Position numbers and translations under genes: made by a program
NCBI GenBank assembly: GCA_937893125.1
Contig: CALBHW010000059.1
Location: forward strand, 42,717 to 106,716
DNA from: an uncultured Clostridia bacterium
Lineage (GTDB): Bacteria > Bacillota > Clostridia > Christensenellales > UBA1242
Length of the DNA: 64,000 bases
Direction of reading: 5' to 3'
In this document: one piece after another, positions 1-9,869 of the stretch
How positions within the stretch are numbered: the stretch's first letter is position 1
How the letters are laid out: each line of letters opens with the position of its first letter
Notes under the pieces: model-generated
Database searches by the model: none
Told to the model about the DNA's origin: nothing
Seen by the model: only the letters and a program-made list of their open reading frames with translations

Positions 1-2
1 GG

Positions 3-3000
3 GCAACGACCGATAGCGACATAAGAAATACTGGTAGCGGAATTATTAGCCGTCTCGGTGGCAACATTGGTGCGTTTGTTTATGCAAATAACGCAACAAT
101 CAGTGATTGTTATACAAACATTTTGGCTTCAACAAGTAAAAATAAATCGGGCTTTGTTTATACTGATAGTGGTTCGAGCGTTATAAGTAGGTGCTATTCA
201 ATCTTCTACAAGGCTTCGGGCGACAATACAACGGCTATTTATCCTTTTGTTGGACCAAATGGCGACGATATTCCACCAAGAGTTGTTGTCAATGGAACGC
301 TAAACAATTGCTACTACTTAACAGTCAAAACAAGTGGCTATTGGGCAACTGACTTGTTCTACACATCGTCTAGCCAAACTACTTCAGCTTATCAAACTCC
401 AGACAATAAAAAGGCGTTTGGGCTTGAAGTTGACGACTTTGCGACGCACGATAGTTTTGCTAATTTTGATATGTCGTTAAAACCAAACACAGTAACTGTC
501 GCATACAAGCAATATTATTATGTCGACGGCTACACCTGGGTGATTATTGGCGGAAAACCACTTATTGTCTCAACATTAACGGATACAATAAGTATGCATA
601 GTTACATTGGTAAAAAGAAAAATTACTATCTTGATGACCAAGTTCTGTATAATTTGACTGAAGGGACAAAATTCCACACTGAAAGCACGGACGTTGGGCT
701 AGAAAATAATTTGACCCTTACAAAGTACTTTATTGAAAATACTGACGGCGTTTATAATGAAAAAGATGTTGTTTTCACAAAACTATACAACAAATCGCTT
801 GCTCAAAGCACTTTTGAATATAAGTTGGATAATGACTATTCATTGAAACTTGTGGCAAGTGAGACGGCGGAAGGCTTAAAATTTTCGTCAGCAGAATATG
901 GCAACGGTGAAAAACAAATTTTGGATATAAAGGTTTTGTCAAAAGATAATATCTACATTGACCAAGATGACAATTTTAGGGCAAATGACACTGTCGTTAT
1001 TGAAACCAATGACGCGGGCGACATTTCAAGAATTACTCTTAAAACTCTTCAAAGCGCGTCCTATTACTATTCTGAAAATGTAAAGGATGTGTCTGAGCTT
1101 AAAGGAACAAGGACAAATCCATATCTACTTTATGATTATGAGTCTTTTGTTGAGACATTGTCGGAAGATACGGACGGAAAGTTCTATAGACTTGTTAGAG
1201 ATATTGATTTAGGAAACTCTTTTGTTAAGACATCTTCAAAGACATTTAGGGGCGTTTTACAAGGCAATCATATGACTTTGAGTAATCTTGCAATTTCCTA
1301 CTTTAATAACCAAGAAAAAGTGGAAGATATGCATCTAAATCAAGAGTCATTCGGACTTTTTGCGGAGATTGCAACGGCAACAAAGGCGTCAATGCAAGAT
1401 ACGGTTATCAGTAATATTACATTAAATGTGTCGGAAGTTATTTCAAATTCACACAAATATGTTGGTGCTTTATCAGGTAGACTCCTTGGTGGCAATGGCT
1501 CTAAAAAGATTTTCCTAAACAACATAAACATTGTTGGAGATAGCAACACTTATCTTGCTGGCAAAAACGCAGTTGGTGCGTTGTCAGGGTTTGCAACGGG
1601 GAATGTTATTATAAAAGATATTAACGTGTCGGCGTCTGTAAATGCGACATATAATGCACTGCTAAACAAAAAAGACATGCTGTACATTCGCGGGGCTTCG
1701 ACTGACAAGGTGTCTTATGCGGGCGGAGTTGTAGGAATTTTCGATGTTACGGAAGTCGTTGACCCTTCAACCCTTAAAAACTATAACGCAAGTAATGTGA
1801 AAATTGACTCTTCGCGTGTTTATCAAGGCAACATCGTCGGCTCGGCGTTTGGACTTGTTGGCGAAAATGCAATTGTGAATTATGTAAATGTTGAGTTTGA
1901 CTTGGAAAGCAATTCTTACATTAAAGCAACTGTCTATGCAGGCGGTTTAGTGGGTGAAAATAGGGGAAGAATTATAAGTTCTTCTGTAAAGTATCTTGGT
2001 CAAGAGTCAATGACAATGGATATCGCTCCAAGGCTTGACACGGCGGATAATATTTTCTTTGAAACACCAAACAACACCATTTCGGGACTCGGTGGACTTG
2101 TGGGGCTCAATAACGGTGGATTTATTTCAAATTCCATTTCGACCCTAAATGTTAGAAACAAAACATCTGTCGTTGTCGGTGGCGCGGTAGGAAGAATGGT
2201 TGGTGGCGGACTTATAAATGTCGTTGCGACGGGCGCGGTTCTTGGTAGCAAAGTTGTTGGCGGGTTTATTGGCTCAGTCAATGATAGAGACATTTTAACA
2301 ACGACCGAAGCGGGCTACAACAAAAATGCTTTCCTTGACTTCACAAATTCTACGGTTAAAAAGAATTTTAATGCAAGAAGCGTTTATATGGGCGGAAATA
2401 CTTTGCCAGATAATGTCACAACACTTATTTCGTCTTGCGTTGCGGGTAATAACTATTTGTCAAGCGACTATTATGCACTAAATAATTTACTTATTTCAAA
2501 TGAATACGCCTTTGCTGGATTTATTGGAATTATCGCGTTTTATTCAGAAAATGATGCAATAAGTCCAAATTGCAAAGATGCGATTATGTATGGCAATAAG
2601 AGTTATTTTGTGAACACACTTTATAGTTCTCAAAACACAAGTACCGTTTCAAAATATCTAAATTCAACCTATTATTCATCAAAACTTGATATTTTGTTTA
2701 GCAAAACGAGCGAAACAAACATTTTGGGCAATGACGGCGAGCAAATGGTTTATCCATACAGAGTGCAAGATTTCTACTACGAGTCACAACAATCGGGTGT
2801 TTCTTATTCAATTAAAAAATACACCAACACTCAAGAAGGAATCGACAGCCCAGTCATTTCAAGTGAACACGACAAGATTATTGATACAATTTACGAATTT
2901 GTTTCATACTCGCACGAATCAATAAAAAATTCTTCCGAACTTTATACCGAAATTAACTACGACAAAGACGGTGATTGGAATACTGAATACAAAAACCGCT

Positions 3001-6000
3001 CCTACGACTGGTACAAAGCGCGTTTTGGAAAGTTCTATTATAAGAAAGTGGGCGAAAACATCGTAACGACAAACGATACAACTAGCGAATACGGCGAGTA
3101 TATCCAAGTAACTGACACTGAAAGAGAAAACTTTATGAATTTCTATGAAGTTTCTAAAGATATTTTCGTAAAAATTTACTATATTTCAAGCCCAGTTGTG
3201 GAACATTTTGATTATTCAAGAAAGTTTACAAACACTAATAGCGAAATTTCTTTCACTGGCGAAAGCAAGGATAAAGTAAACGGCTACACATATAACAACC
3301 TTGACGAAATTAAAAAACAAACGGCAATTATAATAAACGGCGTTCAAATTCCTATAACATTCAATGAAGGAGACTATGTAGAAGTAACGCAAGGTGAAGG
3401 GGAAGACAAAGAGTTTTTAAACGGAACATACACTTCCTATCCAAATTTGACTCTTCCAAACGGGTGCGTTGTATCAAAACTTGTTTTTGAAGTGACTAAG
3501 GAAACCCTTGAAAATTCGGCGGTTACATTTGTTGTTAATAATGTTGAAATAACTTATTCTCTTACAAATGTTCCACTAAATAAAAAAGGTTTAACTTATC
3601 TTGAGTCGTCCTCTCGTGGTGAAGCGACTGCGTACGAACTAAAAGTTTCGACAAAACGCGTCATTTATAACGCCTACGAAAACGGCTACTGGTCATTTGA
3701 TGATAACTTCTACTCAGACGATTTCTCTCTTGCAACAAAATATCCAACAAACCTTGAGATTGCTGAGACTTACATTTGGAGTAGATTTGCTTCAAACGAT
3801 GTCGGCGAGTCAATTAGGTCAGCAGAAGATTTAGCAAGAGTTGCAAGTAATGTCAATAGCGGGAAAAATAGTTATGAAGGAATAACATTGACTCTTGAAA
3901 ATGACATTGATTTGAGTGGAAAATATTGGATTCCAATTGGAACGCTTGAACATCCATTTAAGGGCGAGTTTGACGGCAACGGGAAGAGTATTCAATATGT
4001 ATCCGTAAATCAAAATTCAAATGGTGTAACTTTTGATAGCACTGGCAATGTCAAATATGAGCCAACTCAAAATTACTTAGATTATTCGGGGCTTTTTGGT
4101 GTAATTAGTGGTGCAAACATTCACGACCTTTCAATCCTTGGAGGGGAAGTCGCGGGACTTGTTTCTGGCGGACTAGTCGGAAGGGCGGAAAATAGCACAA
4201 TTTCAAACATCTTAAATAGAAATAGCGCTTTTGGACTTGAAGTTGCTGGTGGAATAGTGGGCGAACTTGTGGGCGGAAGTTTGACAAATAGCAACAATTA
4301 TGCACTAGTCACACTATCAAGCGTTGACGCACTTGATTTGTATGCTGGTGGGCTTGTGGGACAAGCGAAAGATACAACAATTGGTAATGATGAACATAAT
4401 GTCGTTTCAAATTCGGGCAAAATTACTGCGATTTCAACATATACAAGTTACATTGCAACAAATAGTCTTGTTAACTTGCATGTCGGCGGACTTGTCGGCA
4501 AAATGACAAATACAACACTATCATACGCGCAAAATTCGGGGCTGATTAAGGTTCAAACAAACGCACATAAGCTGTACATTGGTGGAGCAGTAGGCGAAAC
4601 GGAAAATGGCACCGTTCACGATGTCAAAAATAACGGACAACTTGATGTTTCTCATTCTGGCGTTTATCAAGAGACGCATTCGGTGCTTGAAAACACTGCT
4701 CTTGACAAAGTGGAAAACGGAGAATACATTTATTCGACAGTTGATGTCGGTGGCGTTGTTGGATTATCAAGCAATTCGCTTAGCCTTTTGTCAAATTTGT
4801 CGTCAATTAAATTTGACGCAATGTCGACAAATTCTTCGCATATTTCGTTAGGCGGAATTGTGGGAAGGTTAAAAAATGTTATTGATAATAAACTAACAGT
4901 TAGTGAATCTTACAATTCTGGAAGTATAGAATCTACATCCACGAATTCGACTACATTTGGGATCGGTGGCGTTGTTGGAACAATTGATTTAAACAAGTCA
5001 ACTTTTGCTTCGTTTAGTGACCCAATCGTTATTATATCAAACAACTACAATTCAGGTTCACTTTCAAGCGACAGCGTTTGTTTTGTCTACATGGGTGGCG
5101 TTGCTGGGTATGCTTATAACGAAAAAACAGTATCGCTTGGCGAATGTGTTATGCTCCAAAACAACATAAATATTGGATATGTAACAATTTATGATTATGT
5201 GGGGACAAGAAACGCGCTTGGCGCAATCATTGGTTCGTCAGCAAATTGCCTTCTAGTTAACCCATATGGCGATTTTAGTAGCGAAAATGTACTAGATAGA
5301 GTCTCATTTGACCTAAACAACTTCTATTTGTCTGGTAGCGCGTATAGCGGAAGCAAGGTTTTCACTGGTTACTCAGTAAAAACTAGCGACGGGACATTTG
5401 ACCCAGCAAGCGAAGTTGTTGACGATAGTTTCTATAAAGAAGATAGCAAATTCTTCTTCTCGAAATCACTCTCTTCAACTGACCTTAAATTAAAAGCAAG
5501 TTTTGAAATGAGAAAAAAGAGTGAGACGGAAGATACAAGTTTTGCCTATGATTTTGATAACATTTGGGAACAAAAATATGGTACTTGGTATCCAACCTTG
5601 AAGAGAAATAAGAATACATCTTACTGGATAGATAATGCAAAAGAAGTTGTAACATCATCAACAGTTTACAATATTTCGACAGCAGATGAGTTGTCATATA
5701 TGGCAAAAATGATAAATAGTGGCGAACTTGCAAGTTCAAACATCACAATTCGCCTAACTAAATCAATTGATTTGTCAAATAAGTTCTTTACACCTATTGG
5801 CACAACAAATAATCCGTTTAGAGGTACATTTGATGGCGGTTTCTACGAAATAAAGAACTTAACAATTGACGGCGATAGTAAGTATGTCGAATCGAACGGA
5901 AACGAAAGTTTTTCTAACGATTTTGGTGGCTTGTTTGGTGTAACAAATGGCGCAACAATCAAAAATCTTGGCATCGAAAATCCTGTTGTTCAAGAAGTTT

Positions 6001-8441
6001 TGTATGCGTCGGGCGTTGTATCTCAAGCAACGAACAGTTCGCTTGTCAGCTTGTATACTGATAGTGCGGAGTCAAGTCTTACGACATCTCCAAGTAAGAT
6101 TGAAGGGACTTTTGGCGCGGGTGGAATAGTGTGTTCACTTATAAATAGCAAAGACTTCGGCAATGTCAAAAAGGGACTTTACAATAGTTACAACAATGTC
6201 TATGTTTTAGCGGGCGCGGAAAATGCTTCAAAAGTGGGCGGACTTGTAGGCGAAATGGTTGCAAGTTTCACCTATAACTGCTACAACAACTACTACGGCG
6301 TTGTGACTGTTACTGATTCTGGAACTTCGGCAGGTGGAGTCGTTATCGGAAGGGCAGACAAAGACAGTAAAATCGGAAATGTTTTCAATCTTTCACCAAA
6401 ACTTAATTCCTTAAAAGGTAATTCTGTTGATAACGGACCTGCGCTTTATAGATTGTCGCTTGAAGACGGCAAGGTTTACAAAACGGAAGAAACACTTTCT
6501 TTTGATATTTTGGAAGATTATGTTGACAATCCAAAGAGCGAAATTTGGACAAAAGAATATAGCTTGAACCCATCGGCGGTGGCAAATTATCCTTCTCTTA
6601 GCGGTCTTAATAGAGAATGGAAAAACTCTCCAAGCGAAGCACTTATAAGTTTTGATTATGATGGCACGAACAAACAACCTATTTATAACTACATTGATAG
6701 CATAAAGAAAGTTTATAACGATGAAGGCGTTTTGACATCGGGCAAACTTGAATATTCGCTTCCTAACTTCGCAAAAGATAGTTTCTATGACGCGGTTGTC
6801 AGAAAAATTTATCTTATCACAAGTGAAGAAGACCTTGTTTGGGTTGCGAACAATGTCAATAATGGAAATCTTTTGACATCGGGTGTTGAGTTTATGTTGT
6901 TAAAAGACCTTGATTTAAGTGGAAGATATTTCACTCCAATTGGGCTTAATAGGACATACTCATTCAACGGAATTTTCAACTTCAACGGACATGTGATTAA
7001 GGGATTAACTATTGATTCTAACTTTGTTTATTCGGGACTCTTTGGTTACACACAAAATGCGCTTATCATAAATGGATATCTAACAAATGCCTTTATCAAA
7101 ATTAGGGCTAATGTGCCAAATATGAAAGCGTACGCAGGGGCGCTTGTTGGCTTTGCAGAAAACACAAATATCAAAAATATGGTTGTTTCGACTTGCCTTA
7201 CAATTTCAAGTAGTGGCGGGACATATGTTGGCGGTGTGGTTGGATATTACACAAAATCAAAGACCACTTGCGGAATAAATAATGTTCGCGTATACGGTTC
7301 GTCAACCCATGTCGACCTAGGTGAATACAAAAGTCAAATTACCGAAAAAAGCATTCAAGAAGGCGAGGTAAGCATTGCGGGCTTCTCGGTAGATGGCGGA
7401 ACATATGTCGGTGGCGTTGTAGGCTACGCGGTTGCGACGGCAAAAGACGAAGATGAAAAATCAAAAATTACAAGTCTTGTAAGTTACGCAACAGTAAACA
7501 CGGTCGTTATCGGTCTTTCGATGTCTCAACTTACAACCGCTCATGTAGGGGTCGGTGGCGTTCTAGGATATGGCGCAGACCTTGTAAAACTTGATGCGTG
7601 CTATGTTCCTGATACGGCAAAGGCAAAATCATATTCAAATAGATTTGACTCGGTAGGTGGAATTGCTGGCTACAACGAAAATGGTGAAATTAAGAATTGT
7701 AAATTTGACGGCTACGTTGAACCAAGGTCATCGGACGGAAGGCTAGCGGGACAAATTTGGTCGTATGTCGGCGGAATTGTCGGAATTTGCGACGGCGGGG
7801 TTGTTTCTTCTTGCTTTACCGACAAGGGAACGACAATCACAAATGCTTCAAATAAAGACTATTCGGCGGGTGCAATTATTGGGCTTGCAAGATATAAATC
7901 GTTTGCAAACGACGAAATTTCCGTTTACATTAACTCCACTTCAAGCGGGTTTGGTTCAACTGAAAAAGCAAATCCTGTTGGAAAAATCGAAAACGCTGAT
8001 GGTTCATCAACGGCAGACAAAGATGTCTATAAAATCGGTTCTGGCGAAGTAACAAAGGACAACGGGTTTAGTTCGGAACTTTGGGGTACGGGTGGAGTTC
8101 TTAATTGCAAAAAGATTTTTGTTATGGGTGGCGGAAAAGAATCTTTTGACGCAATAACTGGCACTGGCGAAGCGGACTTCAAGTCTCTTCTTGCGCCTGG
8201 TGGTGTGGATACTCCAGCGGGAATTACAATTGACGACCTAAATACACTTATGCTTCGTGGCGTTTCAAGTGGAAAAATTGGGATTGTATATGTTATGGGC
8301 GAAACGCAAAATGGCACGCTTTCCTATGTCTACTTTGAGACTGATTTGACTGCGGACGACGCGAGTGAAATATCTATTTTAAACCACTTGGGATCGGGGC
8401 TTGCGGACGACGTAATTGTTTGCTTTATTACAAAAAAATAA
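3..8441 (+). CDS. Giant GLUG-repeat surface/adhesin-like protein, 5' end outside window
   Basis: The reading frame is open from base 3 and has no credible start in the window; the first TTG at 123 is internal, because a GLUG-like motif is already encoded before it. At least 2812 residues are visible. Roughly thirty short glycine-rich motifs of the type YVGGVVG or GGLVGEN recur throughout, as in GLUG-motif proteins, which are predicted to form long beta-helices on the cell surface. Four longer blocks introduce sets of these motifs, at about 1090-1310, 3800-4010, 5680-5880 and 6820-7020. Three of them carry an IDLS or LDLSG core followed by a PIG-containing stretch and an FxGxF-type segment. 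The C-terminus ends in VIVCFITKK without an LPXTG motif or membrane anchor. The function is inferred as secreted adhesin or surface layer component; the signal peptide is not visible. A terminator follows 43 bases after the stop. Confidence 0.85.
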   Translation, partial: ATTDSDIRNTGSGIISRLGGNIGAFVYANNATISDCYTNILASTSKNKSGFVYTDSGSSVISRCYSIFYKASGDNTTAIYPFVGPNGDDIPPRVVVNGTLNNCYYLTVKTSGYWATDLFYTSSSQTTSAYQTPDNKKAFGLEVDDFATHDSFANFDMSLKPNTVTVAYKQYYYVDGYTWVIIGGKPLIVSTLTDTISMHSYIGKKKNYYLDDQVLYNLTEGTKFHTESTDVGLENNLTLTKYFIENTDGVYNEKDVVFTKLYNKSLAQSTFEYKLDNDYSLKLVASETAEGLKFSSAEYGNGEKQILDIKVLSKDNIYIDQDDNFRANDTVVIETNDAGDISRITLKTLQSASYYYSENVKDVSELKGTRTNPYLLYDYESFVETLSEDTDGKFYRLVRDIDLGNSFVKTSSKTFRGVLQGNHMTLSNLAISYFNNQEKVEDMHLNQESFGLFAEIATATKASMQDTVISNITLNVSEVISNSHKYVGALSGRLLGGNGSKKIFLNNINIVGDSNTYLAGKNAVGALSGFATGNVIIKDINVSASVNATYNALLNKKDMLYIRGASTDKVSYAGGVVGIFDVTEVVDPSTLKNYNASNVKIDSSRVYQGNIVGSAFGLVGENAIVNYVNVEFDLESNSYIKATVYAGGLVGENRGRIISSSVKYLGQESMTMDIAPRLDTADNIFFETPNNTISGLGGLVGLNNGGFISNSISTLNVRNKTSVVVGGAVGRMVGGGLINVVATGAVLGSKVVGGFIGSVNDRDILTTTEAGYNKNAFLDFTNSTVKKNFNARSVYMGGNTLPDNVTTLISSCVAGNNYLSSDYYALNNLLISNEYAFAGFIGIIAFYSENDAISPNCKDAIMYGNKSYFVNTLYSSQNTSTVSKYLNSTYYSSKLDILFSKTSETNILGNDGEQMVYPYRVQDFYYESQQSGVSYSIKKYTNTQEGIDSPVISSEHDKIIDTIYEFVSYSHESIKNSSELYTEINYDKDGDWNTEYKNRSYDWYKARFGKFYYKKVGENIVTTNDTTSEYGEYIQVTDTERENFMNFYEVSKDIFVKIYYISSPVVEHFDYSRKFTNTNSEISFTGESKDKVNGYTYNNLDEIKKQTAIIINGVQIPITFNEGDYVEVTQGEGEDKEFLNGTYTSYPNLTLPNGCVVSKLVFEVTKETLENSAVTFVVNNVEITYSLTNVPLNKKGLTYLESSSRGEATAYELKVSTKRVIYNAYENGYWSFDDNFYSDDFSLATKYPTNLEIAETYIWSRFASNDVGESIRSAEDLARVASNVNSGKNSYEGITLTLENDIDLSGKYWIPIGTLEHPFKGEFDGNGKSIQYVSVNQNSNGVTFDSTGNVKYEPTQNYLDYSGLFGVISGANIHDLSILGGEVAGLVSGGLVGRAENSTISNILNRNSAFGLEVAGGIVGELVGGSLTNSNNYALVTLSSVDALDLYAGGLVGQAKDTTIGNDEHNVVSNSGKITAISTYTSYIATNSLVNLHVGGLVGKMTNTTLSYAQNSGLIKVQTNAHKLYIGGAVGETENGTVHDVKNNGQLDVSHSGVYQETHSVLENTALDKVENGEYIYSTVDVGGVVGLSSNSLSLLSNLSSIKFDAMSTNSSHISLGGIVGRLKNVIDNKLTVSESYNSGSIESTSTNSTTFGIGGVVGTIDLNKSTFASFSDPIVIISNNYNSGSLSSDSVCFVYMGGVAGYAYNEKTVSLGECVMLQNNINIGYVTIYDYVGTRNALGAIIGSSANCLLVNPYGDFSSENVLDRVSFDLNNFYLSGSAYSGSKVFTGYSVKTSDGTFDPASEVVDDSFYKEDSKFFFSKSLSSTDLKLKASFEMRKKSETEDTSFAYDFDNIWEQKYGTWYPTLKRNKNTSYWIDNAKEVVTSSTVYNISTADELSYMAKMINSGELASSNITIRLTKSIDLSNKFFTPIGTTNNPFRGTFDGGFYEIKNLTIDGDSKYVESNGNESFSNDFGGLFGVTNGATIKNLGIENPVVQEVLYASGVVSQATNSSLVSLYTDSAESSLTTSPSKIEGTFGAGGIVCSLINSKDFGNVKKGLYNSYNNVYVLAGAENASKVGGLVGEMVASFTYNCYNNYYGVVTVTDSGTSAGGVVIGRADKDSKIGNVFNLSPKLNSLKGNSVDNGPALYRLSLEDGKVYKTEETLSFDILEDYVDNPKSEIWTKEYSLNPSAVANYPSLSGLNREWKNSPSEALISFDYDGTNKQPIYNYIDSIKKVYNDEGVLTSGKLEYSLPNFAKDSFYDAVVRKIYLITSEEDLVWVANNVNNGNLLTSGVEFMLLKDLDLSGRYFTPIGLNRTYSFNGIFNFNGHVIKGLTIDSNFVYSGLFGYTQNALIINGYLTNAFIKIRANVPNMKAYAGALVGFAENTNIKNMVVSTCLTISSSGGTYVGGVVGYYTKSKTTCGINNVRVYGSSTHVDLGEYKSQITEKSIQEGEVSIAGFSVDGGTYVGGVVGYAVATAKDEDEKSKITSLVSYATVNTVVIGLSMSQLTTAHVGVGGVLGYGADLVKLDACYVPDTAKAKSYSNRFDSVGGIAGYNENGEIKNCKFDGYVEPRSSDGRLAGQIWSYVGGIVGICDGGVVSSCFTDKGTTITNASNKDYSAGAIIGLARYKSFANDEISVYINSTSSGFGSTEKANPVGKIENADGSSTADKDVYKIGSGEVTKDNGFSSELWGTGGVLNCKKIFVMGGGKESFDAITGTGEADFKSLLAPGGVDTPAGITIDDLNTLMLRGVSSGKIGIVYVMGETQNGTLSYVYFETDLTADDASEISILNHLGSGLADDVIVCFITKK

Positions 8442-8483
8442 ATTATATTTTTGTAACGGGCTTAACTAGGCTCCATTAGACTT

Positions 8484-8526
8484 AAAAAAATGCTAACTTT
8501 CTTTTTATCGAAGGTTAGCATTTTTT
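8484..8526 (+). terminator. Rho-independent terminator of the giant GLUG gene
   Basis: The arms AAAAAAATGCTAAC and GTTAGCATTTTTT form a near-perfect stem around a pyrimidine-rich loop and run into a T tract. Confidence 0.85.
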
Positions 8527-8635
8527 GACTTTTTTTTAAAAAAATAGTTGTTGTGATTTTTTTTAAAGTAGTTTTAAAAGATTGCGTTACTTTTTAATTT
8601 GTTTTTTTAAACTTCGTGTTTTTATGTTAAAATTA

Positions 8636-8644
8636 TGTTATAAT
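8636..8644 (+). promoter_or_regulatory. Orphan extended -10 element
   Basis: TGTTATAAT is a perfect extended -10 on the plus strand. No plus-strand ORF of note follows before 9242 and the next gene (8730-8909) runs the other way, so it may drive a small RNA or be fortuitous. The remainder of 8527-8729 is AT-rich with nothing else recognised. Confidence 0.35.
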
Positions 8645-8729
8645 CGCTAAATAGCATTTCTTTTAATATGAAAAACATTTTGCTCGCGTAGCTATAAACT
8701 TTTTAATTTTGTTATCTTGGGTATGTATC

Positions 8730-8909
8730 TTAAAATAGACTTGTTCTGCTACAATTTCGGCAATTTTGGCAAGTTGTTGTTTGTGTGTTTTGTCCCATAA
8801 GTGCTAGGAGTAGTAGAAGTAAAAAGTTGGTGTTTGTGTTTAGGTTTGTGTCTGTCGCCGATGTGAAAATTGACAAAAGCAAAACGAGTAAAAAATAATT
8901 TGTATCCAT
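8730..8909 (-). CDS. Small hydrophobic membrane protein with cysteine-containing tail
   Basis: This 59-residue ORF starts at the ATG at 8909, preceded by AAAAGGGGG at good spacing, which selects this start over a longer frame upstream. Two hydrophobic stretches (residues about 5-16 and 28-38, the second nearly all leucine) are separated by a DTNLNTNTN linker. The C-terminus has a CQNCRNC cluster that could bind metal or form disulfides. The family is not recognised. Tiny leucine-rich proteins are common in spore-formers, but nothing here proves a sporulation role. The ribosome binding site and the two well-formed hydrophobic segments argue that it is real. It stands alone on the minus strand. 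Confidence 0.55.
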   Translation of the reverse strand: MDTNYFLLVLLLSIFTSATDTNLNTNTNFLLLLLLALMGQNTQTTTCQNCRNCSRTSLF

Positions 8910-9207
8910 AGAACCCCCTTTTAATAACAAAATTTTTTTATGCGATAGTATTTTATGAAAAACCAAGTGCTTTTTGTGTATGTTTAACTTTTTACATTTA
9001 TTTTGATAGAAATTTAAGTACACAAAAAAAACAAGAAAAACTTGTTGTATAAAAAGAACAACGATTTTAGGTCCTTAATTTTGTAAAAACGAAAATGTTG
9101 TAATAGCCATTAAAAAAAATAAAAGCGCCACATTCGATAAAACAAAGCCTTTTTGTCTATATTTCGCTATTTTTTTTAAAAATCTTCTTTTTTAGTAAAA
9201 AAAATTT
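8910..9207. other. AT-rich divergent spacer, nothing clear
   Basis: This stretch holds the upstream region of the small minus-strand gene and of the ArsR-like gene. Long A and T runs are present. No tRNA, repeat or further ORF with a ribosome binding site was seen. Confidence 0.5.
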
Positions 9208-9216
9208 TGATATACT
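9208..9216 (+). promoter_or_regulatory. Extended -10 promoter of the ArsR-like gene
   Basis: TGATATACT has the TGN-TATACT form and lies 26 bases before the ATG at 9242, with the binding site GGGGGTG between them. No good -35 hexamer is seen. Confidence 0.5.
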
Positions 9217-9241
9217 GAAAGTGAAAAAGTGGGGGTGAAAA

Positions 9242-9583
9242 ATGAGCGAACAATATCTCGCGATAGACAATGCAACGCTTTTTAATTTGCAGTATTATAT
9301 GCCAGAGCAAACAACTTTGCGACAACTTGCAAATGCTTTTAGTGCGTTTTCGGACAAAACACGACTAGAAATTTTGTCCGCGCTTGCACTAAGTCCTATG
9401 TGCGTTGGAGAATTGTCGAGATACCTTAAACTCAACCAAACAACCTTGAGCCACCAGTTGCGACTTCTGAAAGATATTGGAGCGGTTACATATAAGAGAT
9501 ATGGAAAAATAATAGTTTACAAGTTGAAAGACGATATTATTTCGGAAATTTTATCGCGTGGGGTTGACTTTATTTTAAAATGA
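9242..9583 (+). CDS. ArsR/SmtB-family winged-helix regulator
   Basis: The 113-residue protein has the ArsR layout: a helix with FSDKTRLEIL (about residues 36-45), then MCVGELSRYLKLNQTTLSHQ as the helix-turn-helix, then LLKDIGAV and a wing YKRYGKIIVYKL. This family represses its own operon and lets go of DNA when a metal or other signal binds. Only one cysteine sits at the usual metal-site helix and no CXC pair is present, so metal sensing of the ArsR/CadC kind is doubtful. It is monocistronic, with a strong GGGGGTG binding site. No efflux or enzyme gene is adjacent, so the target is unknown. Confidence 0.88.
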   Translation: MSEQYLAIDNATLFNLQYYMPEQTTLRQLANAFSAFSDKTRLEILSALALSPMCVGELSRYLKLNQTTLSHQLRLLKDIGAVTYKRYGKIIVYKLKDDIISEILSRGVDFILK

Positions 9584-9830
9584 CCGTTTAAAATGATGTT
9601 TTTTTAAAAAATTTTTAAAATAGTATTTATTTTTAGAAAGACCTTTTAAAATGACTTATTAAAATCACAATTAAAAAAATAACATTTAAAACACTTAATA
9701 TAGTGTTCAACAAAACTTTTAATAAAACATTTTTTAAGACTTTTAAAATTAGTTTTTATACTACCTTTTAATTTTTTTTACTTAAAACACAAAAAAATGA
9801 AGAAAAAGAGATAAAAAAAATAGTTTTTTT

Positions 9831-9839
9831 TGTTATGAT
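9831..9839 (+). promoter_or_regulatory. Extended -10 promoter of uvrC
   Basis: TGTTATGAT matches TGN-TATAAT with one change. Transcription would begin around 9846, which excludes the ATG at 9840 as start and supports the one at 9870. The spacer 9584-9830 is filled with TTTAAAAT-like repeats and shows no gene. Confidence 0.55.
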
Positions 9840-9869
9840 ATGTTAAAATATCTTAGCAAGGGATTTATT

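Noticed and set aside
123..125. TTG at 123 as the start of the giant GLUG protein
   Set aside because: The frame is open to base 3 and a repeat motif is already encoded before 123, so the gene is simply cut by the window.
9840..9869. Longer uvrC start at 9840
   Set aside because: It overlaps the likely -10 region, lacks a ribosome binding site and adds residues not typical of the family.
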